Shown here in pieces: positions 44,882 through 53,198 of a stretch of 64,000 bases of DNA. This DNA is from Halobacillus locisalis (GTDB taxonomy: Bacteria; Bacillota; Bacilli; Bacillales; Halobacillaceae). The translations under genes were made by a program, and so were the position numbers. The stretch is from assembly GCF_013694105.1 (NCBI RefSeq), contig NZ_JACEFG010000003.1:434001-498000 (forward strand), read 5' to 3'. Each line of letters starts with the position of its first letter. The first letter of the stretch is position 1. The notes beneath the pieces are model-generated. The model saw only the letters and a program-made list of their open reading frames with translations, was not told the DNA's origin and did no database searches.

Positions 44882-45958
44882 ATGAAAAAAATGTGGTTTC
44901 TCGTTCCTTTGTTATTGATCATGTTGGTGGCTTGTGGAGGGAATTCGTCGGGAGGGGGAGACCTTGATGACAGTGTCAGCAAAGATAACCCTTCAGGGGA
45001 TTTAGCCCCGCTCGATAATAAAACGACCGTGCTAATTGCGGAAGATGGAGCGGCGTCTGGGGCAGGGTTTTATATTGCAGAAGAAAAAGGTTACTTTGAT
45101 GACTACAACATTGATGTGAAATTCACAAAGTTCGCGAACAGTGATGACATGTTGCCAGCGCTTGCTGCTGGTGAAGTCGATATCGCGGGTGGGGTGTCGA
45201 CGGCTTCGTTCTTCAATGCCATTGCACAAGGCATTGATGTCAAAATAATCGCTGATAAAGGCCACTATAACGATGGTAAGTCGTACTTCTCCTTCGTGAT
45301 CCGCAATGATCTGACAGATGAAATCAAAGATTACGAAGATCTAAAAGGAAAGCGTATTGCGATATCTTCCCGTAATTCGGTAGATGAGTACATTTATGCA
45401 GAGATGTTGAAGCATGCTGGATTGACAGAAGACGATGTGGAGACTGTGATCATGTCGGACTTCGGGAATATGCTTGCGGCGATGGGGAACGGATCGATTG
45501 ATGCTGCGCTGCAAATTGAGCCACTCATCACACAAGGTGAGCAGCAAGATTTGCACGTTCGCTTCAAAGATGCGACCGACTTTGCACCGGATGCCCAAAT
45601 TGCGATGGTTCTAGGATCACCTGATTTTATTGAAGAGGATACAAATGTTTCTTTGCGGTTCATGACCGCATACCTTAAAGGGGTACGCGACTACAATGAT
45701 GCATTTGTAAAAGGGGAAGGAACGGATGACGTCATTCAGATTATGACCGAGTACACGGCTCTGAAGGACCCGGCTCTTTGGGAAAAAGTGAGCGTGACGG
45801 GTCTTGATCCGAACGGAGCGATGTTCGTCGAGGATATTAAGACGCAATATCAAATGTATGAAGAGAACGGGGCTACACGTGGGGAATTTGACTTTAACGA
45901 ATCTGTAGATACGTCGCTGACGGAGAAGGCAGTCGAAATTCTCGGAAGCTATAAATAA
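44882..45958 (+). CDS. NMT1/SsuA-like solute-binding lipoprotein
   Basis: ATG 44882 is preferred over 44873, which is only one base from GGAGG. 358 residues: lipobox LVACGG, a Gly/Ser-rich acidic linker, then an SBP domain (AEDGAASGAGFYIAEEKGYFDDYNIDV ... ALAAGEVDIAGGVSTASFFNA ... DLKGKRIAISSRNSVDEY). The ligand could be a sulfonate, a pyrimidine (HMP) or similar; without a riboswitch the thiamine link is unproven. Confidence 0.9.
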   Translation: MKKMWFLVPLLLIMLVACGGNSSGGGDLDDSVSKDNPSGDLAPLDNKTTVLIAEDGAASGAGFYIAEEKGYFDDYNIDVKFTKFANSDDMLPALAAGEVDIAGGVSTASFFNAIAQGIDVKIIADKGHYNDGKSYFSFVIRNDLTDEIKDYEDLKGKRIAISSRNSVDEYIYAEMLKHAGLTEDDVETVIMSDFGNMLAAMGNGSIDAALQIEPLITQGEQQDLHVRFKDATDFAPDAQIAMVLGSPDFIEEDTNVSLRFMTAYLKGVRDYNDAFVKGEGTDDVIQIMTEYTALKDPALWEKVSVTGLDPNGAMFVEDIKTQYQMYEENGATRGEFDFNESVDTSLTEKAVEILGSYK

Positions 45959-45964
45959 TGGTGG

Positions 45965-45996
45965 AAGCCGCATTCATCTATGAGTGCGGCTTTTCT
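45965..45996 (+). terminator. Terminator of the NMT1-type importer operon
   Basis: AAGCCGCA pairs with TGCGGCTT, extended by TTCA/TGAG, then TTTTCTT. Confidence 0.85.
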
Positions 45997-46038
45997 TAAT
46001 GAGTCGTGTATAATTGGAGAAAGAAGGGAGTGGAAGAC

Positions 46039-47271
46039 ATGAATTTTAAACCGATACAAGATTTCAACGACTTCACAGCACTGTCCGAACGCTGTTATCC
46101 AGGAATGAAACTGAAGTCGAAAGAGGACCGGGAGCGGTACACTGAACATCGCAAAAAGATGGACAAAGAAGAGAACGTGCATACGATCGGTCTATATGAT
46201 GAGGATCAGCTTCTGGCAGGATACATCGTTTACGATCAAGTCGCTAACGTGTATGGTTCTTCTATGGAAGCATCAGGCATCGGTACGGTAGCCGTTGATT
46301 TGATAAACAAGAAGCAGGGCCATGCCAAGCGGATCATCAAGAAGTTTTTGTTTGATGCGAGAGAACAGGGGCGTCCCCTCACCCAACTTTATCCGTTCCA
46401 ACCTTCTTTTTATAAGAAAATGGGGTTCGGCTTAGGACCGCGATTATCAACATACCGTTTTCATCCGTCTCAATTGCCGGCATTTGAGGATGTGGAATCT
46501 GCGGAAGTTTTGACTTCAGATGATCGGGATGCGGTAAGTCGCTGTTATCACGAGTGGGCACGTGGGACACATGGGGGATGCGACAAGCCTGGCTTTGAGT
46601 TTTCCTTTTTGTCTAAAGGGGAGTGGCACAATGTCGGAGTCTTTGAAGAGGGGAAGCTGACAGGCTATTTGTCCTTTGATTTTCAACAAAATCAGGGGGA
46701 TCATTTTCTGCAAAACAATCTAATTGTAAGGAATTTCATCACGACCTCGATCAAAGCCTATCAATCACTTTTACAGTTTTTACATAATCAAAAGGACCAA
46801 GTCCGTACAATCGTGTTCCCGACATTTGATGAACGTTTCTCGATGTTGCTTGATGATCCGAATCATGTCGACCAGGACTTGATTTACACAATCTATCATA
46901 AGACGAGTGAAGCGGGCCAGGGACTGATGTATCGGATTGTCGATATTCCTCCGTTCCTGGATGGTATCAAACACCACTCGTTCGGAAGTGAGACGGTCCG
47001 GATCGGATGGCGGGTACATGACTCGTTGCTCGAGGAGGACTATGAGGCGGTATGGAAGTTTGAAGAAGGGAAACCTGTCGAGACCGATGAACATGCCGAT
47101 GTCACGATTACGCTTGAAATTGGCGAGTTTTCTTCTTTGTTGATGGGATGTGCCACATTGCAGGACTTTCTCTATAGTGGAGCGGTCGAAGTGAGTGACG
47201 CAGAAGCCTTGCCAAAAGCGATCTCTTTATTTGAACATCCAACGGAGCCGGAATGTTGGTCATTTTTCTAA
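46039..47271 (+). CDS. Eis-like GNAT acetyltransferase
   Basis: 410 residues from ATG 46039 with AGAAGGGAGTGG upstream. First GNAT domain (GIGTVAVDLINKKQGHAKRIIKKFL, FYKKMGFG), second degenerate GNAT domain, and a C-terminal SCP2-like domain (VTITLEIGEFSSLLMGCATLQDFLYSG). This is the layout of Eis/YfbR-type enzymes, which acetylate amines including aminoglycosides in some relatives. The actual substrate is unknown. Confidence 0.85.
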   Translation: MNFKPIQDFNDFTALSERCYPGMKLKSKEDRERYTEHRKKMDKEENVHTIGLYDEDQLLAGYIVYDQVANVYGSSMEASGIGTVAVDLINKKQGHAKRIIKKFLFDAREQGRPLTQLYPFQPSFYKKMGFGLGPRLSTYRFHPSQLPAFEDVESAEVLTSDDRDAVSRCYHEWARGTHGGCDKPGFEFSFLSKGEWHNVGVFEEGKLTGYLSFDFQQNQGDHFLQNNLIVRNFITTSIKAYQSLLQFLHNQKDQVRTIVFPTFDERFSMLLDDPNHVDQDLIYTIYHKTSEAGQGLMYRIVDIPPFLDGIKHHSFGSETVRIGWRVHDSLLEEDYEAVWKFEEGKPVETDEHADVTITLEIGEFSSLLMGCATLQDFLYSGAVEVSDAEALPKAISLFEHPTEPECWSFF

Positions 47272-47283
47272 AAAGGAGGATCT

Positions 47284-47607
47284 ATGATGAGTCAGCGGAT
47301 CGTCAAAGGTGTACAAGTTGATGATGAGTCGCGTTGTACGCATTATCATTCTAAGGTCGATGTTGTGGCTTTACAGTTTGCCTGCTGTGAAGAGTTTTAC
47401 GGCTGCTATCAGTGTCATCAAGAGCTCGCCGATCACCCTCCAAAGAAGTGGAGCAAGGACGAGCGTGACCGTGAAGCCATCTTGTGTGGGCACTGTAAGA
47501 ATACGATGACGATTGCGGAGTATTTGAAGGTTCATGAGTGCCCGAGCTGTCGTCATCCATTTAATGAGGGGTGCGCGAATCACTATCCTTTGTATTTTGA
47601 GATGTGA
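47284..47607 (+). CDS. CHY-type zinc finger protein
   Basis: 107 residues rich in Cys/His pairs: RCTHYHSKVDVVALQF, CCEEFYGCYQCHQEL, CGHCKNTM, CPSCRHPFNEGCANH. These are the zinc ligands of the CHY finger. Bacterial members are small cytoplasmic zinc proteins of unknown function. AAAAGGAGGATCT precedes ATGATG. Follows the Eis-like gene by 12 bases, likely the same transcript. Confidence 0.9.
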   Translation: MMSQRIVKGVQVDDESRCTHYHSKVDVVALQFACCEEFYGCYQCHQELADHPPKKWSKDERDREAILCGHCKNTMTIAEYLKVHECPSCRHPFNEGCANHYPLYFEM

Positions 47608-47650
47608 ATGTTATTTGAGAAAACGCAGCCGTGATGTGCTGCGTTTTTTT

Positions 47651-47750
47651 GCGAGCGCTCATGGGAATTTGCGAGCGCTCATGGGAATTTGCGAGCGCTC
47701 ATCGGAATTTGCGAGCGCTCACCGGAATTTGCGAGCGCCCATGAGAATTC
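47651..47750. repeat. Five 20-base tandem repeats, GAGCGCTC core
   Basis: Five exact-length units of GCGAGCGCTCATGGGAATTT. The first two are identical and later units carry one to four changes (ATCGG, ACCGG, GCGCCC, ATGAG). Each unit contains the palindrome GAGCGCTC (damaged in the last). It lies between the CHY gene and the NhaC gene (344 bases); otherwise only low-complexity sequence is present. Confidence 0.93.
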
Positions 47751-47951
47751 ATGGTCGATCACAAAAAAATGGAAGAAATCTTCAGGATTTAAGAGAACCT
47801 AAAAAATGCAATCCCACATCTAGAAATACCCAAACATGCACTAAGAACGTTCAAACTTGATAGTAACCCGCTCCATATTGTAGAGTGTAAAAGTGCTTTA
47901 TTAGGGAAAAGAATAAAAAACCTATTCCAATACTGGAAGGAGGATCACATC

Positions 47952-49241
47952 ATGACAGATCAACAAAAAGGAAATCCGCTCGCGCTGATCCCATTTGGTG
48001 TCTTCATTTTATTATTCATCGGATCAGGAATTGCGACAGGAGACTTTTATCAAATGCCCGTACTAGTCGCCTTGTTTGCGGCGATTCTTGTGGCATTATT
48101 CATGAATAGAAAAACGGACTTTCAAACGAAGTTACAACAGCTGACCAAAGGGGGAGGACACCCCGATATCATCTTGATGGTGATTATCTTCCTACTAGCA
48201 GGAGCTTTCTCTTCGGTAGCGGAAGGAATGGGTGCTGTTGATGCAACGGTCAACTTAGGACTCAGCATTCTACCTGGGAACTTACTTGTCGTTGGATTGT
48301 TCATCATTGCCTGCTTTATTTCCATCTCGATGGGAACATCTGTAGGGACCGTGGTTGCACTCGCGCCGATTGGAGTGGGTGTGGCTGATGAAATTGGCAT
48401 TAGTGTGGCGCTTACGATGGGAGCGATTGTCAGCGGTGCGATGTTCGGTGATAACTTATCCATCATCTCGGACACGACGATTGCTGCGGTTCGAACGCAA
48501 GGCACGAAAATGAAAGATAAATTCAAGGCGAACTTTTTCATTGTACTGCCAGCGGCCATCATTACCGCCGTCATCTTTGGTGTCATTACGGCAGATGCTT
48601 CTCAGGCGTTACAAGAGGAATATCCTTTTGAAATCGTAAAAGTTCTCCCTTATCTCGGGGTACTGATTTTCGCCGTAATCGGAATCAATGTCATCTATGT
48701 ATTGATGGGCGGCATCATTTTTGCTGGTGTCATTGGTCTTTTGACGAATGATATCGGACTCTTCAACTTTGTTACACTGCTTGGAGAAGGCTTCCAGGGT
48801 ATGCAAAACTTGTCGCTGCTCGTCATTTTACTCGGAGGGCTTGTAGAATTGATCCGACAAAATGGTGGGATCGATTTCTTGCTTCAAGCGATCAGTCGAC
48901 GGGCGAAGTCCAATCGTGGGGGCGAATTCAGTATTGCCGGCCTCGTCGGTGCCGTCAATTTGTCTACAGCCAACAACACGATTTCCATCATCACAGCGGG
49001 GCCTCTCGCCAAACAGATTTCTGATGAATACGGAATCGATGCCAAAAGATCGGCAAGCTTACTGGATATATTCTCAAGCTCAGTTCAAGGGTTGTTACCT
49101 TACGGAGCTCAAATCTTGTCTGTAGCAGGGGTGGCGAGCATCTCTCCTGTCTCGATTGTTCCATTCTGTTTTTATCCGATTCTATTGGCCCTATCAGGAA
49201 TCATCGCGATTCTATTCAGATTCCCGAAATTCACGCTTTAG
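47952..49241 (+). CDS. NhaC-family Na+/H+ antiporter
   Basis: 429 residues with about 11-12 membrane helices. Family segments include MGTSVGTVVALAPIGVGVAD, GAMFGDNLSIISDTTIAA and STANNTISIITAGPLAKQI. NhaC-type proteins exchange Na+ for protons or organic ions, useful for halophiles. GGAAGGAGG precedes the ATG. Confidence 0.9.
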   Translation: MTDQQKGNPLALIPFGVFILLFIGSGIATGDFYQMPVLVALFAAILVALFMNRKTDFQTKLQQLTKGGGHPDIILMVIIFLLAGAFSSVAEGMGAVDATVNLGLSILPGNLLVVGLFIIACFISISMGTSVGTVVALAPIGVGVADEIGISVALTMGAIVSGAMFGDNLSIISDTTIAAVRTQGTKMKDKFKANFFIVLPAAIITAVIFGVITADASQALQEEYPFEIVKVLPYLGVLIFAVIGINVIYVLMGGIIFAGVIGLLTNDIGLFNFVTLLGEGFQGMQNLSLLVILLGGLVELIRQNGGIDFLLQAISRRAKSNRGGEFSIAGLVGAVNLSTANNTISIITAGPLAKQISDEYGIDAKRSASLLDIFSSSVQGLLPYGAQILSVAGVASISPVSIVPFCFYPILLALSGIIAILFRFPKFTL

Positions 49242-49262
49242 AAAAAAAGGAGGAATGAAGTG

Positions 49263-49739
49263 ATGATCACAATCGTAGATGTTCAACCCCATCATCTTGA
49301 TCGGATGCATGAGTGGGAAATGAATGAAGCGTTACAGGTCAAAACGGGAATTGAAAAACCTCGTTCGTATGAGAAGTTTATCGATTCCTATCATTCCTAC
49401 CTTCGTGGTGAAAAGCCACGCTTGATGATTAAAGTCATAGAAGAAGACGGGAAGGCTGTCGGAAAAGTCGAGTTGTATCAAAGTCCGAAAGATGCATTTA
49501 TCGGTATGGTCATTGCCGAACGGCAGCGTCAAGGAATAGGTGCGAAGGCACTGGAATTATTTCTTAGGGATATAAAAGAAAAACTGGGATTACATTCGGT
49601 ATGTGCAGAGGTGTATGAAGATAACCCGGATAGCTTACGTTTCTTTGAACGGAACCAATTCAAGCGAACAGGCGATGTGACGGTGGAAATGTTTCGTGGA
49701 TATGAGAGAAGACTCATCGTTTTGAACCGGATTTTGTAG
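49263..49739 (+). CDS. GNAT acetyltransferase
   Basis: 158 residues with an acetyl-CoA loop ERQRQGIGAKALELFL and EDNPDSLRFFERNQF. AAAGGAGG precedes; a GTG one codon upstream is possible. Lies 21 bases after the NhaC gene, so probably co-transcribed. Substrate unknown. Confidence 0.87.
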   Translation: MITIVDVQPHHLDRMHEWEMNEALQVKTGIEKPRSYEKFIDSYHSYLRGEKPRLMIKVIEEDGKAVGKVELYQSPKDAFIGMVIAERQRQGIGAKALELFLRDIKEKLGLHSVCAEVYEDNPDSLRFFERNQFKRTGDVTVEMFRGYERRLIVLNRIL

Positions 49740-49773
49740 AAGTCTCCTATTGAGTAGGGGGCTTCTTTTTTTA
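49739..49773 (+). terminator. Terminator after the NhaC/GNAT genes
   Basis: AAGTCTCCTA pairs with TAGGGGGCTT (two mismatches or wobbles), followed by CTTTTTTT. Confidence 0.65.
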
Positions 49774-49847
49774 TGAAAAAGGGTAACTTTTGTCATGAAT
49801 AATTAGTAATATATAGGTAAGTCTAAACACACGGAGGTGACGTACAT

Positions 49848-49988
49848 ATGGAAAATAAGCCTGTGTATTACGACGGAACGCTGCACAACGACTTTAAGCA
49901 GTCAGAAAATGAGGAAATAGAACGGTTCATGGTAACCAATGAAGTACGTTCAGCCCTTAGCGGCAATCCCTTTTTTATAACTGAATAA
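49848..49988 (+). CDS. Small hypothetical protein, 46 aa
   Basis: A strong ribosome binding site (ACGGAGGTGA) is spaced 7 bases from ATG 49848. The product (MENKPVYYDGTLHNDF... EIERFMVTNEVRSAL...) is acidic and soluble, ending NPFFITE. A short stem CACCT/AGGTG plus TTTTTT follows. No family recognised, but the translation signals are good. Confidence 0.6.
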   Translation: MENKPVYYDGTLHNDFKQSENEEIERFMVTNEVRSALSGNPFFITE

Positions 49989-50175
49989 ATCACCTAAAGC
50001 ATCTTCTGCGGAAGGTGTTTTTTCTTTTTCTTGAGCATGAGAGTTGAAAAATGAAGTGTTCTTCTGCATAATAAATCTCGTATTCATAATAAATGAACCT
50101 GAGATAATGCATGAATGGTTTCTTTTTACAAACACTACATTCACTAACATTCGAACAAGAAAGGAATGACTCAAC

Positions 50176-50802
50176 ATGACAAAAGTATTGTATATCACCG
50201 CACACCCTCACGATGACACGGCCTCTTATAGTATGGCTGTTGCAAAAGAATTCGTGGACAAATATAAAGACGTGAATCCTTCCCATGAGGTGGTTCACAT
50301 CGATTTATATAGTGAGCATATCCCGGAAATTGACGCAGATGTTTTCAATGGCTGGGGCAAGCTGCAGTCTGGGGATCAGCTATCAGCTGGGGAACAAAAG
50401 AAAGTCGAGCGTTTGACAGAGCTTTGTGAACAGTTCATTTCTGCAGATAAATATATTTTCGTAACGCCGCTATGGAACTTCTCGTTCCCTCCGAAAATGA
50501 AGGCGTACATCGATTCAGTCGCTGTTGCAGGAAAAGCCTTCAAATATACAGAACAAGGACCTGTTGGATTGTTGACGGATAAGAAAGCCTTGCACATTCA
50601 AGCACGTGGCGGCATTTATTCAGAAGGGCCAGCAGCACAAATGGAAATGGGCCACCGCTATTTAGATACAATCATGCAATTCTTCGGCGTCCCATCGTTT
50701 GAGGGGTTATTTGTAGAAGGACATGCTCTAAACCCTGACAAAGCAGAAGAAATCAAAGAAGATGCAAAAGTGAGAGCAAGAGACTTAGCACCAAGCTTTT
50801 AA
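50176..50802 (+). CDS. azoR: FMN-dependent NADH-azoreductase
   Basis: 208 residues, the normal length for AzoR. Flavodoxin-like fold with [41 protein letters not shown] and [20 protein letters not shown]. Reduces quinones and azo compounds using NADH; cytoplasmic. Monocistronic, with a strong terminator. Confidence 0.93.
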   Translation: MTKVLYITAHPHDDTASYSMAVAKEFVDKYKDVNPSHEVVHIDLYSEHIPEIDADVFNGWGKLQSGDQLSAGEQKKVERLTELCEQFISADKYIFVTPLWNFSFPPKMKAYIDSVAVAGKAFKYTEQGPVGLLTDKKALHIQARGGIYSEGPAAQMEMGHRYLDTIMQFFGVPSFEGLFVEGHALNPDKAEEIKEDAKVRARDLAPSF

Positions 50803-50811
50803 TATAGATTT

Positions 50812-50847
50812 AAAAAAGGAACTTCCAAATCAGGAAGTTCCTTTTTT
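50812..50847 (+). terminator. Terminator of azoR
   Basis: AAAAAAGGAACTTCC-AAATCA-GGAAGTTCCTTTTTT, a perfect 15-base stem. Almost the same hairpin recurs at 51002-51035 on the other side of repeat copy 4. Confidence 0.92.
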
Positions 50848-50859
50848 AGGCTGTTGACT

Positions 50860-50967
50860 TCGGTTCTTCCAAGTTGAGAAGAGACCGGTGGCGTGGAAAC
50901 GACTCCCTTCGCAGGAAAGCGAGTCCTTTTCCATCCCACGGTATTCTTATATGATCTAACAGAACCG
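50860..50967 (+). repeat. Composite A-B dispersed repeat, copy 4 (deleted)
   Basis: Left end of module A (CGGTTCTTCC, then GGTGGCGTGGAAACG at 50887-50901 and ACTCCCTT) is joined at CGCAGGA (50910-50916) to the right end of module B (AAGCGAGTC...CCATCCCACGG...AACAGAACC, ending 50967). About 300 bases of interior are missing compared with copy 2. CGCAGGA occurs at both breakpoints of the full copy. Confidence 0.85.
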
Positions 50968-51001
50968 TTCCACTTACTTCTTAGCTTTCTCAACAAACTG
51001 G

Positions 51002-51035
51002 AAAAAGGAACTTCCATATATGGAAGTTCCTTTTT
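51002..51035 (-). terminator. Terminator of the oxidoreductase gene
   Basis: AAAAAGGAACTTCCATA and its exact complement TATGGAAGTTCCTTTTT form a perfect palindrome, 4 bases beyond the stop at 51039. Near-identical to the azoR terminator. Confidence 0.9.
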
Positions 51036-51038
51036 AGT

Positions 51039-52043
51039 TTATACGAATTCCTTTACATCCACCCGGCGTCCTTCTTTATGCGAAAGAGCCGCCGCCTCAT
51101 TCACTAAAGTCAGCAAATACGCATCTTCTTTCGTAATCGACACCGGTTGGTTTTGCTCAATCGCCGAAGCCCACTGCTCCATCGGCATCGGCAGATCCTC
51201 AGGCACGTTCTCCGGTTGCGTCCAGTCATCTGAGTCTAGCTTGCTGCTTTTCAATCGAATCGTATCATCCTCGATCAGCAACGTTCCTTGCGTACCATAA
51301 AGCTCAAGCTGAAACGGGCTCCCTGTAGATACGAAGCTGGTCTCAAGAACAGCCATCGCACCAGAGGCATAATCGAGAAGCGCAACCGCTTGATCATCAA
51401 CGCCAAGGCCACGCATTTGCGGCAGGCGGCTACTGATGGCTTCTGGTTTTCCCATCAAGCGATTCGCTAAATAAATCGGGTGGGCACCAAGGTCGATCAA
51501 GGCACCACCGCCACATTGTTCTTCATTATAAAAGCGGTCAGGCAGCCATCCGTTTTGGTTTTTTTCTGTTGGGACAGCCCCGTTATGGGCGACACGACAG
51601 CGCATCATCGTAACGCTCCCAAGCAATGCCTGGTCGACAACCTGCTGGGCGTACAAATAGTAATCTTTCGTCAGACGAGGGAGGGAGATCATGAATTGAA
51701 CCCCGGATTCCTCGATATCCTTGAAGATTTCCTCACACTCTCTCGTAGAGAAAGCGAGGACTTTTTCCGTGAAAATATGTTTTCCGTGATTCGCTGCGGA
51801 ACGAATCACATCGGTATGTAAGTTCGTCGGTGTTGAAACGATGAAAGCATCAATTTCAGGATCAGAAAGAACGTTCTCTAAGTCACTGTTGAAATCGACG
51901 CCGAGTTCCTGTGCCCAACTCTCACCCCGAGCAGGATCTTCATCCCAAATCGTTTTGATGTTGATTGAAGGGTTCTCAGTAGCCTCTTTCGCGTAATCGA
52001 CAGCATGGACGTGCCATTTGCTGAGTAAAGCAACTTGTATCAT
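51039..52043 (-). CDS. Gfo/Idh/MocA family oxidoreductase
   Basis: 334 residues from ATG 52043 (AAAGAGGTG spaced 6); an upstream in-frame GTG at 52052 is less likely. The N-terminal Rossmann domain shows an atypical start (VALLSKWHVHA) in place of GxGxxG. FIVSTPTNLH and the EKVLAF loop (EKP in most members, here EKV) follow, then GGGALIDLGAHPIYLANRLMG, the C-terminal catalytic segment. NAD(P)-dependent sugar or cyclitol dehydrogenase of unknown substrate. Confidence 0.85.
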   Translation of the reverse strand: MIQVALLSKWHVHAVDYAKEATENPSINIKTIWDEDPARGESWAQELGVDFNSDLENVLSDPEIDAFIVSTPTNLHTDVIRSAANHGKHIFTEKVLAFSTRECEEIFKDIEESGVQFMISLPRLTKDYYLYAQQVVDQALLGSVTMMRCRVAHNGAVPTEKNQNGWLPDRFYNEEQCGGGALIDLGAHPIYLANRLMGKPEAISSRLPQMRGLGVDDQAVALLDYASGAMAVLETSFVSTGSPFQLELYGTQGTLLIEDDTIRLKSSKLDSDDWTQPENVPEDLPMPMEQWASAIEQNQPVSITKEDAYLLTLVNEAAALSHKEGRRVDVKEFV

Positions 52044-52096
52044 GTACAGCACCTCTTTCTATGATTGGTACGTGCTATTATACCATTTTCATAGAA

Positions 52097-52119
52097 AAAG
52101 ACCCCGTAGAGAGGTCTTT
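52097..52119 (-). terminator. Terminator of the VCBS-repeat gene
   Basis: AAAGACC...GGTCTTT hairpin just beyond the stop at 52122; on the reverse strand a T-run follows. Confidence 0.7.
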
Positions 52120-52121
52120 TG

Positions 52122-52853
52122 TTATCGGTAAGGCTGGCCAAGGACAGCCACATATTGATTGTCGAAAAACGGTTTGAACTTATTTTGGTCCCAACTCAAA
52201 GGTGTTTGCACGAGACCGAGTCCGTCCGCGTTGTACTGCCCGATGATCCGCTGAAGCGCGTACAATTCGTACACACCATCTCCGTCAAAATCGATAGGGT
52301 AGAGTTGGTTCAAATCGGATACCCATCCTTCTCGTGGTTGAATGAGCGTGCCATCTGAGTTATACAAGTCGGCTAAATACTGCGGATCACGATTGCTTAA
52401 GTCAATTGTAGATGTCAGGTTCATCGTCTCGTTGATGACCTTGACTCTGTATTGGTCTTCATAAAGGACAGCATATTGATTTTCCCCGTTAAACACTTCG
52501 TAATCAAAAAGGATATTTGCCAGATTGTTTGCGAATGAATACACATAAAAATAACCGAACCCACCGCTGCCTCCTGAATTGATCCGGATGAAAATGTCGT
52601 CGACCCCGTTGCCCGTGAAATCCCCCAGGAATAGGGCAGGTTCATAGCCTGAGTCCGTTTTTAAAGGAATATTATAAAACGCATTCGTTTTTCCGTCCTG
52701 GACGACGATTGTGAGGGCCGTTGTGTACGGACTGTCTGATGATTGTTGACCGACGATGTAAACATAATCTTGTATATAATCACCGTTCACATCGCCTTCA
52801 GCAAAAGCTAGAATCGATGACTGCTCCTGTCGATTGAAGAAATGAGGATGCAT
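52122..52853 (-). CDS. VCBS/FG-GAP repeat protein
   Basis: 243 residues without a signal peptide. Three calcium-type FG-GAP loops are visible: AEGDVNGDYIQDYVYI, LGDFTGNGVDDIFIRI and PIDFDGDGVYELYAL (DxDxDG-like). The spacing suggests a small beta-propeller-type fold. Bacillus relatives are often spore- or surface-associated, but that is not shown here. AGGAGGT lies just before the ATG. Confidence 0.8.
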   Translation of the reverse strand: MHPHFFNRQEQSSILAFAEGDVNGDYIQDYVYIVGQQSSDSPYTTALTIVVQDGKTNAFYNIPLKTDSGYEPALFLGDFTGNGVDDIFIRINSGGSGGFGYFYVYSFANNLANILFDYEVFNGENQYAVLYEDQYRVKVINETMNLTSTIDLSNRDPQYLADLYNSDGTLIQPREGWVSDLNQLYPIDFDGDGVYELYALQRIIGQYNADGLGLVQTPLSWDQNKFKPFFDNQYVAVLGQPYR

Positions 52854-52958
52854 AAGGACCTCCTATAGTGCATTTATCCTTACTATATGAAGATTGGAAC
52901 AGACGGTTCCAATCTAGGTAGTCGATTTGAAATGCTCCGTGCTTTTAACGAGACAAAT

Positions 52959-53131
52959 TCGGACAAAGGAATCCCCGTTTCGGACAAGGTGACCTTTATT
53001 CAGGACATCCAATCTGGCTATTCGGACAAGCTATCAACTATTCCGGACATTCACTCCCGATTCGGACAATTGATGCACTTTATCGGACATCGACACGAGT
53101 AATTCAGACAATTAACACACGAATTCGGACA
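52959..53131. repeat. Nine TTCGGACA motifs at about 21-base spacing
   Basis: GGACA (or close variant) recurs at 52961, 52982, 53003, 53024, 53045, 53064, 53084, 53106 and 53127, giving intervals of 21, 21, 21, 21, 19, 20, 22 and 21 bases. Most are preceded by TTC. The bases between motifs are not conserved, so the period rather than the unit is kept. It lies between two reverse-strand genes. Confidence 0.85.
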
Positions 53132-53158
53132 CCCATTCTATAGCCCTCGATATGCAAT

Positions 53159-53190
53159 AAAAAAGCGACCAGATACACGCTCTGGTCGCT
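53159..53190 (-). terminator. Terminator of the 53.2-kb gene
   Basis: AGCGACCAGA and TCTGGTCGCT form a perfect 10-base stem with a 7-base loop. On the reverse strand it is followed by a run of T. Confidence 0.9.
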
Positions 53191-53198
53191 CGAAAACC

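Noticed and set aside
46379-46570. Reverse-strand frames inside the Eis-like gene
   Set aside because: Shadows of a long, well-supported coding gene with no start signals.
47534-47860. Open frame through the 20-base tandem repeat
   Set aside because: Starts inside the CHY gene in another frame and reads repeat units as protein; no start signals.
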